Assembly: GCF_028596025.1 (NCBI RefSeq)
Contig: NZ_CP117167.1
Location: 1,426,001-1,490,000, forward strand
DNA: 64,000 bases
Reading direction: 5' to 3'
Source of the DNA: Mucilaginibacter jinjuensis
GTDB taxonomy: Bacteria; Bacteroidota; Bacteroidia; Sphingobacteriales; Sphingobacteriaceae
Under the pieces are notes generated by a model. It was not told the origin of the DNA, searched no databases, and saw only the letters and a program-made list of their open reading frames with translations. Of the stretch, positions 18,213-25,895 are shown piece after piece (position 1 is the first letter of the stretch; every line of letters starts with the position of its first letter). A program made the translations under genes and the position numbers.

Positions 18213-19646
18213 ATGGAACATACCCCCGAAAAGAAAGAAATGAAACACGAGCTGGGCTTGCTCGATGGCACTATGCTGGTAGCAGGCTCCATGATTGGCT
18301 CAGGTATTTTTATTGTAAGTGCCGACATTATCAGGCACGTAGGCTCGGCCGGCTGGTTAATAGCTATCTGGCTGCTCACCGGTTTTATGACACTTACTGC
18401 TGCCGTAAGTTATGGCGAACTGAGCGCCATGTTCCCCAAAGCAGGCGGGCAATATGTGTACCTGAAAGAAGCTTACAATAAACTCATTGCTTTTTTATAC
18501 GGCTGGAGCTTTTTTGCCGTAATACAAACTGGCACTATTGCCGCAGTAGGGGTGGCTTTTTCGAAATTTACGGCCTACCTGATCCCTGCGGTTAGTGAGG
18601 ATAATATTCTGTTTCAGGCAGGTAACTTTCATATTAGTGCAGCGCAGATTGTATCTATCGTGTTGATTATCCTGCTTACCTATATCAATACAAGAGGTGT
18701 TAAAACGGGCAAGATCATCCAAACAACATTCACTCTAACCAAGCTGGCGAGTTTATTCGGCTTAATCATTTTCGGCTTTATTATGTTTAAAGGCGATGTA
18801 TGGCATGCCAACTGGACTAACGCATGGGATATCCACTCGCTAAGCACAACGGGCACAGTTGCCGGTTTAGGTATTACGGCGGCGCTGGGGGCTATTGCAG
18901 CATCAATGGTGGGTTCTATTTTCAGTAGTGATGCCTGGAACAGCGTAACCTTTATTGCCGGCGAAATGAAAAACCCGCAACGCAACGTAGGTTTAAGCTT
19001 ATTTTTAGGTACTCTGATTGTAACGTTGATCTACGTTTCGGCCAACGTAATGTATACCGCCGTATTACCACTACATGATATTGCCAATGCCGAGAAAGAC
19101 CGTGTTGCCGTTGCAGCCTCGCATGTAATATTCGGTAATGTGGGTACAGTGGTTATTGCATTGATGATTATGGTATCCACCTTCGGCTGTAATAACGGGT
19201 TGATCCTCGCCGGTGCACGTGTATACTATACGATGGCTAAAGATGGCCTGTTTTTTAAACGGACAGGTACGCTGAACGAGAACGCAGTACCAGAATTTGG
19301 TCTGTGGATTCAGTGTTTAGTGGCCTCGTTACTTTGCCTCAGCGGCAGGTATGGCGATCTGCTGGATATGATCTCATTTGTAGTGGTAATTTTCTATGTG
19401 CTGACAATTCTCGGTATCTATATCCTCCGCATAAAACGTCCCGATGCGCCACGGCCATATAAAGCATTTGGCTATCCGATTTTGCCTGCCATTTATGTGA
19501 TAATGGGTTTAACGTTTTGTGTGTTATTGATCATCTACAAACCTGAGTTTACCTGGCCTGGTTTTATTATTGTATTGATTGGTATCCCGATTTATTATAT
19601 TTCGCAAAGGAATGTAAAGGAAGAGGTTTATGAAAGCCCGGTTTAG
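18213..19646 (+). CDS. APC-superfamily amino acid permease, LAT/serine-threonine exchanger type
   Basis: A 477-residue inner-membrane permease with twelve predicted segments. The first holds Gly-Ser-Met-Ile-Gly-Ser-Gly-Ile-Phe-Ile-Val, the substrate-binding turn of APC transporters. The short tail after Arg-Asn-Val-Lys-Glu-Glu-Val is charged. It differs from the permease at 13723-15255 in length and in lacking the CAT-type insert, so the two are not a recent duplication. A TTG at 18210 precedes the ATG at 18213, which I take as the start. It is divergent from hppA with 140 bp between them. Confidence 0.87.
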   Translation: MEHTPEKKEMKHELGLLDGTMLVAGSMIGSGIFIVSADIIRHVGSAGWLIAIWLLTGFMTLTAAVSYGELSAMFPKAGGQYVYLKEAYNKLIAFLYGWSFFAVIQTGTIAAVGVAFSKFTAYLIPAVSEDNILFQAGNFHISAAQIVSIVLIILLTYINTRGVKTGKIIQTTFTLTKLASLFGLIIFGFIMFKGDVWHANWTNAWDIHSLSTTGTVAGLGITAALGAIAASMVGSIFSSDAWNSVTFIAGEMKNPQRNVGLSLFLGTLIVTLIYVSANVMYTAVLPLHDIANAEKDRVAVAASHVIFGNVGTVVIALMIMVSTFGCNNGLILAGARVYYTMAKDGLFFKRTGTLNENAVPEFGLWIQCLVASLLCLSGRYGDLLDMISFVVVIFYVLTILGIYILRIKRPDAPRPYKAFGYPILPAIYVIMGLTFCVLLIIYKPEFTWPGFIIVLIGIPIYYISQRNVKEEVYESPV

Positions 19647-19667
19647 ATTGGAGTGATTCTCCCACCG

Positions 19668-19830
19668 CGTCATTGCGAGGTACGAAGCAATCTCAGACCG
19701 ATTAGCACAGACCTGAATGTTGCACAATCCGTTTTCCATTAGGGAGGGTAGAGTGAGTAATATGATCGTCAGTGGATGTTCTTTTTCTTTTCTCTCAAAA
19801 GAAAAAGAACTAAAAAGAAAAGTCGTGGCT
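19668..19830. repeat. Left half of the compound repeat seen at 3860-4376
   Basis: It begins with a 25-bp arm of the 82-bp family, then 'ctcagaccgattagcac', 'gtcagtggatgt' and 'ttctctcaaaagaaaa', in the same order and spacing as 3860-4020. The right arm is missing, so this copy is truncated. It occupies most of 19647-19942; the 77-codon frame across it is an artefact of the repeat. Confidence 0.65.
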
Positions 19831-19942
19831 GCTCGATTTTCTTTTGAAGGTAGTGCTAAGGCCAGTGTTGTGCTATCCGAAAATCAAGAGGCCACATTGT
19901 TTAAGTTATTAATGGTTCTTCGGTGTAGTTTGGAAATTTGTT

Positions 19943-21514
19943 ATGAATAGAAGAGGTAGAAGAAAATATATTATTTTTAGTTTAAATAACACACCCCAAT
20001 CAACGTTTACTGTTAATTGCAGTGACAATACTTTCCCCTCTCGAGAGGGGAATTGCAGGGCAGAGGTACTATCACTGCCATTAATTAAGGGGTGTGTCCT
20101 CGCAACCTTGCTTTTATTGTTAGTTGGTTTTTCACAGGCTCAAACCCTCAACCAAAAACTCCAAACAGCAGTAAGTCATCTTCAGCAGGATGCACAAAGC
20201 ACTTATGCCTCTATATCGCTAACCGTACTTGATGCCAAAACAGGGGAAGTAGTTTTCTCTGCCAATCCAAATATGGGATTAGCCCCAGCGTCAACCCTTA
20301 AAACGGTTACCACCATTACAGCCATGAATTTGCTGGGGGCAGATTACCGGTTTAAAACCACGCTGGCAGGTAGTACAGGTGGATCACTAAGCGCCGATGG
20401 TACTTGGAATGGCAATATCATCATCAATGGTGGCGATGATCCAACATTAGGATCTTTCCGTTGGGAAGAAACGAAGGAGAGTTTTGTATTGCATCAGTTT
20501 GTGGAAGGATTAAAGAAGGCTGGTATTAGAAAGATCAACGGCTCTATCATAGCCACCGGCGTAAACCACCCGCCGCAGGGCTGGATCTGGCAGGATATGG
20601 GTAATTACTACGGCGCTTTCCCCAATAATTTATGCTGGCGCGAAAACTCTTATGATATTTTATTGAGAACAACCCAGGTTGATAAGCCTGTTGCTATGGC
20701 AGGCACAATCCCATCCATGCCTTATCTGCAGTTTATTAATGAACTGATTACCGGCTCGACCGGTACCGGCGACAATGCTTATGCTACTTTACCGGTTAAC
20801 AGTAACAAGGTTTTTCTGCAAGGTACTTATGCGATTGACCAGGTTAAAGGGAAAATTGCCGCAGCCCTGCCTGATCCTGCTTATGAAGCTGCCCGCCGCC
20901 TAAAGGATACTTTAGAAAGTGCAGGTATCACTGTAAGCGGTAATGCAGCCTCTGAAACTATGCTGAATACAGCTAAGAGCAAAGTTGATATTGCCCTGGG
21001 TAAAATCTTCGCAACGCACTACTCGCCGCCATTAAAAAAAGTGATTTACTGGCTTAATCAAAAAAGCATTAACCTCTACGCCGAGCAAATTCTGCTGGCT
21101 ATGGCCGATTCATTGAAGACTACCGACTATCCATCTGTAACCCGCAACTATTGGAAGGCACATGGCATTGATGTTAATTCGCTGAATATTGTCGATGGCA
21201 GCGGCCTGTCGCCCGGCAACCGCGTTACCACTATGACGATGGCCAAGATTCTGCAAACCGCGAAAAAGGAAACTTGGTTCCCCGATTTTTATGAGAGCCT
21301 GCCTGTGTATAACAACATGCACATGAAGAGTGGTACCATTAACAATACGTTGGCCTATGCAGGTTATCAAACTTATAATGGGCGAGAATTATGCTTTTCC
21401 ATCATCGTAAATAACTACAATGGTTCTACTTCGGGCATTAAGCGAAAGATGTTTAGTGTTTTGGATGAACTGAAAACCCCCTCGCCCCCTTTAGGGGGAA
21501 TAGGAGAGAGGTAA
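19943..21514 (+). CDS. dacB: D-alanyl-D-alanine carboxypeptidase/endopeptidase (PBP4/DacB family)
   Basis: A serine penicillin-binding protein of the S13 family that trims or cuts peptidoglycan peptides in the periplasm. Visible motifs: Ser117-Thr-Leu-Lys120 (SxxK), Ser-Ile-Asn (SxN) before Leu-Tyr-Ala-Glu, Asp-Gly-Ser-Gly-Leu-Ser, and Lys462-Ser-Gly-Thr (KTG equivalent). Two oddities: a 109-bp palindromic repeat (19989-20097) lies between the basic start (Met-Asn-Arg-Arg-Gly-Arg-Arg-Lys) and the hydrophobic core (Leu-Ala-Thr-Leu-Leu-Leu) of the signal peptide while keeping the frame open; and the last residues (from Thr-Pro-Ser-Pro-Pro-Leu-Gly-Gly) are encoded by another short repeat. Whether the 67-residue leader still exports the enzyme is unclear. 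Confidence 0.85.
   Translation: MNRRGRRKYIIFSLNNTPQSTFTVNCSDNTFPSREGNCRAEVLSLPLIKGCVLATLLLLLVGFSQAQTLNQKLQTAVSHLQQDAQSTYASISLTVLDAKTGEVVFSANPNMGLAPASTLKTVTTITAMNLLGADYRFKTTLAGSTGGSLSADGTWNGNIIINGGDDPTLGSFRWEETKESFVLHQFVEGLKKAGIRKINGSIIATGVNHPPQGWIWQDMGNYYGAFPNNLCWRENSYDILLRTTQVDKPVAMAGTIPSMPYLQFINELITGSTGTGDNAYATLPVNSNKVFLQGTYAIDQVKGKIAAALPDPAYEAARRLKDTLESAGITVSGNAASETMLNTAKSKVDIALGKIFATHYSPPLKKVIYWLNQKSINLYAEQILLAMADSLKTTDYPSVTRNYWKAHGIDVNSLNIVDGSGLSPGNRVTTMTMAKILQTAKKETWFPDFYESLPVYNNMHMKSGTINNTLAYAGYQTYNGRELCFSIIVNNYNGSTSGIKRKMFSVLDELKTPSPPLGGIGER
19989..20097. repeat. 109-bp repeat with ACACACCCC inverted ends, inside the dacB leader
   Basis: ACACACCCC at 19989-19997 is the reverse complement of GGGGTGTGT at 20089-20097. 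The centre has a perfect palindrome, cccctctcgagagggg (20035-20050). This structure is typical of small mobile palindromic repeats. It splits what would otherwise be a normal signal peptide. Confidence 0.7.
21485..21498. repeat. 'CCCCCTTTAGGGGG' palindrome, copy 2, inside the dacB 3' end
   Basis: Identical 14-bp palindrome to those at 11061 and 21700; here translated as Pro-Pro-Leu-Gly-Gly, with the stop codon about 15 bp later in the repeat-associated sequence. Confidence 0.6.
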
Positions 21515-21563
21515 GAATCGAGAGACAAGAATCAAGACTTCTTTTCCATTATTGAACTGTTAC

Positions 21564-21645
21564 CGTCATTGCGAGGTACGAAGCAATCCCCGACTTGAAG
21601 AACAGCTCTGTAAAGTTCGCGATTGCTTCGTACCTCGCAATGACG
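21564..21645. repeat. 82-bp palindromic repeat, copy 4
   Basis: Both arms have the 'ggtacg' variant; orientation as copy 2. The core is the most diverged of the four. It is the main content of the region 21515-21881 together with the C/G palindrome at 21700. Confidence 0.9.
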
Positions 21646-21699
21646 TGCAGGGTGTAGCTGTCTTGATTCTTGTCTCTCGATTCTTGATTCTCTTCTGCT

Positions 21700-21720
21700 C
21701 CCCCTTTAGGGGGCTGGGGG
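21700..21720. repeat. 'CCCCCTTTAGGGGG' palindrome, copy 3
   Basis: Same unit as 11061-11080, including the 'ctgggg' tail. Confidence 0.6.
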
Positions 21721-21881
21721 GCTTTTGCTACACCCTCTGCACATTAAATTATACAGCGTTTTCTTACTTATCTAAGTAATCTCCAAAATTTTAAACTTAT
21801 AGTTATTTAAAATCGCGCTATGGTTAACTGTAGGGTTTGGTATGCTATTGGCTTATAGCTAAATACAAAAACAACATTTAT

Positions 21882-22106
21882 ATGAGTCAGCCTTTACGTT
21901 TAACTTACAGAAATTCGGATGTGGTATTTTACATCCTCAATAAGAAGCCATCTTTCAATAACCAGAAAATAGATATTATGCTGGAAGGTGAAACCTATCA
22001 ATTACAAAAAATGGCAGGCAAATGGGGCGTTGATAATGCCGATGAACCTAAGCAGGGTTTAATAAGCGCCATTGGTAATATGATCTCTTTGCGGTACCGG
22101 ATCTAA
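21882..22106 (+). CDS. Small conserved-looking cytoplasmic protein, unknown function
   Basis: A 74-residue protein from ATG 21882; an ATG at 21837 is in frame but adds 15 residues of unlikely composition. No signal peptide, membrane segment or known motif. It has alternating hydrophobic and polar residues suggesting beta strands (Leu-Arg-Leu-Thr-Tyr-Arg at 5-10, Asp-Val-Val-Phe-Tyr-Ile-Leu near 13-19, and Ile-Asp-Ile-Met-Leu-Glu), and ends Ile-Ser-Leu-Arg-Tyr-Arg-Ile. It lies between dacB and the L,D-transpeptidase gene on the same strand, with about 168 bp to the latter, so an operon is not certain. Confidence 0.6.
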   Translation: MSQPLRLTYRNSDVVFYILNKKPSFNNQKIDIMLEGETYQLQKMAGKWGVDNADEPKQGLISAIGNMISLRYRI

Positions 22107-22273
22107 GACCGACCGCTTTCTTCGCTACGTTATTATGCTGTGAAAACCTGTTTCACAGAAAATACTTTGTAGCATTACACCTAAAAGGTGTGCACGTCTC
22201 TTGTATTTCTGCAAAAAAAGCTACATTCAGCTATTGTGAAATGTATCATAAAGCTTTAATTAATAATGCAGAT

Positions 22274-23914
22274 ATGAGGTTCGGGCAATTCAAATATTTT
22301 TTATTGGTTATTACGCTGATCAGTTGTTTTTCGTTAACAAGCTGTAGTCAGAATCAGCCACCAAAAAAAGTGGCTAAAAAAGACTCTTTGTCTAAAGAGT
22401 GGGATAAAACCATTCCCGGAAACTTCAGCGAGCAGGTGAATTCTGTTTTCGACAGCGCCCAGATCGATAACTTTATTAAGCTTTACCCAGATCTTAAAAG
22501 CTATACCGGTGATGTAACCGAGTTCTACAAAAAGCGAAAATACGCCTATGCCTGGTTTGATAAAGGTAAGCTGATTGAACAGGCATCGAACCTGGCTAAC
22601 CGCGTGGGTAACTTAAAACGAAACGGGGTTTATAAAGAATTGCCTTATCAGCCTAAACTCGATTCGCTGTTAAACAGCATCGGTACAAAGAAAAACCAGA
22701 CAGATATTAAACTGGAGCTGATGCTTACCTACCAGTACTTTGCCTTTTCGCAACTGGTGTGGCAGGGTATGGATGAGTCGGCCAGTAAGTCGGCCAAATG
22801 GTATTTGCCACGTAAAAAAGTGGCGTACGATCAATACCTCGACAGCCTTCTAAGCGCACCAGCCGGTCAGGCTAAAATTGATGAGCCGGTTTACCGTCAG
22901 TACGAATTGCTGAGGAGTTACCTTCGTAAATACCGTGCGCTGCAAACAAAGGAAACCTGGGCACCTATTGTTCCGGCTAAAATTTATAAGGTTGGCGATT
23001 CGTCAACAGTTATATCGGGTATAAAAAGGCGATTGTTTTTGCTGGAATATTTTAAGGGAGATACCACAAACCAGACATTTAACACTGAACTACAGGATGC
23101 AGTAAAAAGCTTCCAGTCAACACGCGGGCTTACAGTTACTGGGTTGTTAAATAAACCCACTATTGCTGAGCTTAATGTACCGTTAAGCAACCGCATTACC
23201 ACCATACTGGTAAACATGGAGCGTAGCCGCTGGCTGCCGGTAAGCATGGATTCGTACTACCTTGCGGTTAACATCCCCGAGTTTAAATTGCACGTTTACA
23301 ATGCCGACAGCCTGTTATGGAGCTGCAATGTAGTGGTAGGCCAAACAGTGCATCAAACAACTGTGTTTTATGGTGAAGTTAAATACGTGGTATTTAGCCC
23401 TTACTGGAACGTGCCGCCCGGTATATTAAAGAATGAGATTATTCCCGGTATGAAACGTAATAAGAATTATCTGGCGCAGCATAATATGGAGCTAACCGGC
23501 TACGAAGGCGGCCTGCCTGTTGTACGGCAAAAGCCCGGCCCGGCAAATTCATTGGGGCTGGTTAAGTTTCTGTTCCCTAATAGTTACAATATCTACCTAC
23601 ACGATACACCTTCTAAATCATTATTTGGTGAAACCACACGGGCATTTAGTCATGGCTGTATCCGGGTAGGGGAGCCTACCAAACTGGCTAATTTCCTGCT
23701 ACAGGATTATAAGCAGTGGACCCCCGATAAAATAAACAAAGCCATGCACCAGGGCCGCGAGCAGTATGTAACGCTCACTAAAAAAGTGCCTGTTTATATT
23801 GCCTACCTAACCTCGTTTGTTGACCGGGATGGGAAGATAAATTTCCGCAAGGATATTTATAACCTGGATGATCGTTTGGCATCCATGATTGTATCTGGAA
23901 AGGGGAAATATTAA
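22274..23914 (+). CDS. L,D-transpeptidase (YcbB-like) lipoprotein with peptidoglycan-binding domain
   Basis: Catalyses 3-3 cross-linking of peptidoglycan stem peptides, or attachment to them, in the periplasm. From ATG 22274 the 546-residue protein has a lipoprotein signal with lipobox Leu-Thr-Ser-Cys (Cys24). Residues 60-230 are a helical domain, about 235-310 a PG_binding_1 domain (Asp-Ala-Val-Lys-Ser-Phe-Gln-Ser-Thr-Arg-Gly-Leu), and about 320-480 the YkuD domain with His in Leu-His-Asp-Thr-Pro and the nucleophile Cys462 in Ser-His-Gly-Cys-Ile-Arg-Val-Gly. This order is that of YcbB/LdtD. An upstream ATG at 22190 would bury the lipobox, so it is rejected. The nearby PBP4-type gene also acts on peptidoglycan. 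Confidence 0.9.
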   Translation: MRFGQFKYFLLVITLISCFSLTSCSQNQPPKKVAKKDSLSKEWDKTIPGNFSEQVNSVFDSAQIDNFIKLYPDLKSYTGDVTEFYKKRKYAYAWFDKGKLIEQASNLANRVGNLKRNGVYKELPYQPKLDSLLNSIGTKKNQTDIKLELMLTYQYFAFSQLVWQGMDESASKSAKWYLPRKKVAYDQYLDSLLSAPAGQAKIDEPVYRQYELLRSYLRKYRALQTKETWAPIVPAKIYKVGDSSTVISGIKRRLFLLEYFKGDTTNQTFNTELQDAVKSFQSTRGLTVTGLLNKPTIAELNVPLSNRITTILVNMERSRWLPVSMDSYYLAVNIPEFKLHVYNADSLLWSCNVVVGQTVHQTTVFYGEVKYVVFSPYWNVPPGILKNEIIPGMKRNKNYLAQHNMELTGYEGGLPVVRQKPGPANSLGLVKFLFPNSYNIYLHDTPSKSLFGETTRAFSHGCIRVGEPTKLANFLLQDYKQWTPDKINKAMHQGREQYVTLTKKVPVYIAYLTSFVDRDGKINFRKDIYNLDDRLASMIVSGKGKY

Positions 23915-23989
23915 GCTTTAAATAATTTTTGCTTTTGTATTTTCTTTTGTAGTAACTTAGTATTCAGACCAATAAACTAAATTATCGCA

Positions 23990-24889
23990 ATGGAATCTCA
24001 ACCTCAAGAATTATTGAAGGGCTTTATCCGTTTAGGCGGTTCGCCCGAAGAAGTAGCCAACAAATTAGGACCACTTGCCGACCTGGAAGGTACCTGGAAA
24101 GGTAACTCGGGATGGAACCTCATCGCTGTGCCATCACGCCGGGATGGCGATCCGTCATTTACGCTATTGATGCAGCAGTATGATGAAACTATAATATTTA
24201 CACCTATAACTGCCCCGGTGCCTAATCGTGGCGGTGCCGTGCAGCAATTTGTTACCGGGTTAATGTATGAGCTTACCATAACCGATATGAAATACCCTAA
24301 CGGGATATTACACGTTGAAAACGGCATGTGGTTAAACCTTACAGATATTGAAGCCCAGCCCGATGGCCCTGTTGTGGAGTCGACATTGGTTAAGCCGTTT
24401 GGTATAGCCCGTATGTCGAGCATCCCGCATGGCGATGTGGTAATTGCCTTGGGTAATGCAAGTGTTTCAAGCGGTATGCCCCAGTTTCCGGTTATTTCTG
24501 CCATTCCGCAACCTCCGGGGTTACCTCCGGTGTTTGGCTATACCGATCCTTATACCCTAAACCAGTTTTCAGGACAGTTTGATACAGCTGACGTAAACAG
24601 CACACTAAAGGCTACAGCTGCCGCGCAAACTGTTGGTAAAGTAACTACCATTACTGTTGATACCCATAACAAGGGCGGTAGTATATCAAATATCCCGTTT
24701 GTTGATGCGCATGTAAACCCAAGCCGTTTCCAATCTACCTTTTGGATAGAAGAGGTAAGTGTTGATGGTGTTAGCTGTATGCAACTGCAATATTCGCAAC
24801 AAGCAGACTTGAACTTCATTAAAAAACATAACCTGCCGGGCGATATTTTATGGCCGCACGTAAATGTGAACACGCTGAGGAAGATCTAA
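23990..24889 (+). CDS. Beta-barrel protein of the nitrobindin/haem-binding-like type
   Basis: A 299-residue protein without a signal peptide. Near residue 34 it has Leu-Glu-Gly-Thr-Trp-Lys-Gly-Asn, close to the Gly-Thr-Trp-x-Gly signature of the FABP/nitrobindin (THAP4-like) ten-strand barrel. Later strands include Glu-Asn-Gly-Met-Trp-Leu-Asn-Leu and a repeated Pro-Gly-Leu-Pro-Pro-Val loop. Nitrobindins bind haem and act on nitrogen oxides; a haem ligand histidine is not obvious here, so the ligand could be another hydrophobic molecule. Monocistronic, convergent with the DUF1906 gene, with a shared terminator. Confidence 0.55.
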   Translation: MESQPQELLKGFIRLGGSPEEVANKLGPLADLEGTWKGNSGWNLIAVPSRRDGDPSFTLLMQQYDETIIFTPITAPVPNRGGAVQQFVTGLMYELTITDMKYPNGILHVENGMWLNLTDIEAQPDGPVVESTLVKPFGIARMSSIPHGDVVIALGNASVSSGMPQFPVISAIPQPPGLPPVFGYTDPYTLNQFSGQFDTADVNSTLKATAAAQTVGKVTTITVDTHNKGGSISNIPFVDAHVNPSRFQSTFWIEEVSVDGVSCMQLQYSQQADLNFIKKHNLPGDILWPHVNVNTLRKI

Positions 24890-24896
24890 ACAGAAA

Positions 24897-24934
24897 TAAA
24901 CAGGGTTGCCGTTTTTAAGCGACAACCCTGTTTA
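24897..24934. terminator. Bidirectional terminator between convergent genes
   Basis: A stem of 11 bp (aaacagggttg with caaccctgttt) with a T-rich loop, placed exactly between the two stop codons at 24889 and 24956. Confidence 0.8.
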
Positions 24935-24955
24935 TGAAGATTCCATAATTAATAT

Positions 24956-25615
24956 CTATAATGAAAGCCAGAGGGCTGTGCCTCCCAAATTATCGTTTTG
25001 TGTTACATCAGGGTCTATCTCAAATCCATTAACGGCTTTTTGGGTTTTCTGCAGTATCTGGTATCCACGTGTTGCCACCTGTGGCCCATTGTATGCCCGC
25101 CAGTAATGCTGGAAAGAAAGCTTGCTGTACAATTGCTCTTCTGTAAGTATTGCGCCATAGCCCACATAAACACCGGGCACATAACCGGCATTGTGTACTG
25201 CAGTATACCAGGCCTGGCAATAAGCTATTACATCGGCGGCTGGGGTACTTGCAGCAGGTTCTTCCAGGTCGAGCCAAATGTTTACACCAGCAGGGAGGCC
25301 TACGGTTTGTTGGGCATAAGTGGCTGCAAAAGTGCCGTACTCGGTTCCTAATGCCGCGGTTGGTGCCCATCCAGGTAGTGCAACGTGTTGTACGGCCATT
25401 AATGCAAGGTCGGCCTGCACAATACCTAGAGCTTCCTGGTTGGTAAGGTTACCGGCAACAAGGGCAGCTGTACGTGGTAAATAACGAACGCAAAAAGCAT
25501 AACCTGCATTTTTGAAACTTGCGGCCTGGGCATGAGATAAAGGCCCGTTAACATCAAAACCGGTGAGTCCTGCTGGAGCCGGCTTTACAGTGCCGGGAAG
25601 TGGAGTGATTGCCAT
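24956..25615 (-). CDS. DUF1906 (glycoside-hydrolase-like, Rv2525c-type) protein
   Basis: A 219-residue protein matching the DUF1906/Rv2525c-like TIM-barrel fold related to GH25 lysozymes. Landmarks: Gly-Phe-Asp-Val-Asn-Gly at 18-23 (first strand), Phe-Cys-Val-Arg-Tyr-Leu, Ile-Trp-Leu-Asp-Leu-Glu-Glu-Pro near 115 (strand with the acidic residues), Val-Gly-Val-Tyr-Val-Gly-Tyr and Glu-Ile-Asp-Pro-Asp-Val-Thr-Gln near 205. These acids would line a glycosidase-type pocket, so peptidoglycan or glycan cleavage is plausible. No export signal is visible, so location is uncertain. Upstream (25616-25895) I see only AT-rich sequence. Confidence 0.7.
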   Translation of the reverse strand: MAITPLPGTVKPAPAGLTGFDVNGPLSHAQAASFKNAGYAFCVRYLPRTAALVAGNLTNQEALGIVQADLALMAVQHVALPGWAPTAALGTEYGTFAATYAQQTVGLPAGVNIWLDLEEPAASTPAADVIAYCQAWYTAVHNAGYVPGVYVGYGAILTEEQLYSKLSFQHYWRAYNGPQVATRGYQILQKTQKAVNGFEIDPDVTQNDNLGGTALWLSL

Positions 25616-25895
25616 AATGTTAAAATTTAGGTTTATTACCGAACTATTTTTAATTCAGGTTGATAAAATAAAACTAAGAATTAAATAATTAATATCAAAA
25701 TTAATATTCTGAACTACAGATAGTTGCATGGCTTTAGGTCTGCCTTGCTGTAATTAATAGCATCTAACCTTAACTAAATTTTTTTAGAAAAAATGAACAG
25801 CTATTTTCTTTATACAAGATGTTCAAACTTGTATATTTATAAAATCGATAAATAATTGCCCGATTATTAAAATCTATCTACTTGCCCAATGCTGA

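Noticed and set aside
24004..25446. Overlapping frames on the other strand of the nitrobindin-like and DUF1906 genes
   Set aside because: No motifs, Cys-rich or low-complexity composition, and conflict with well-supported genes.
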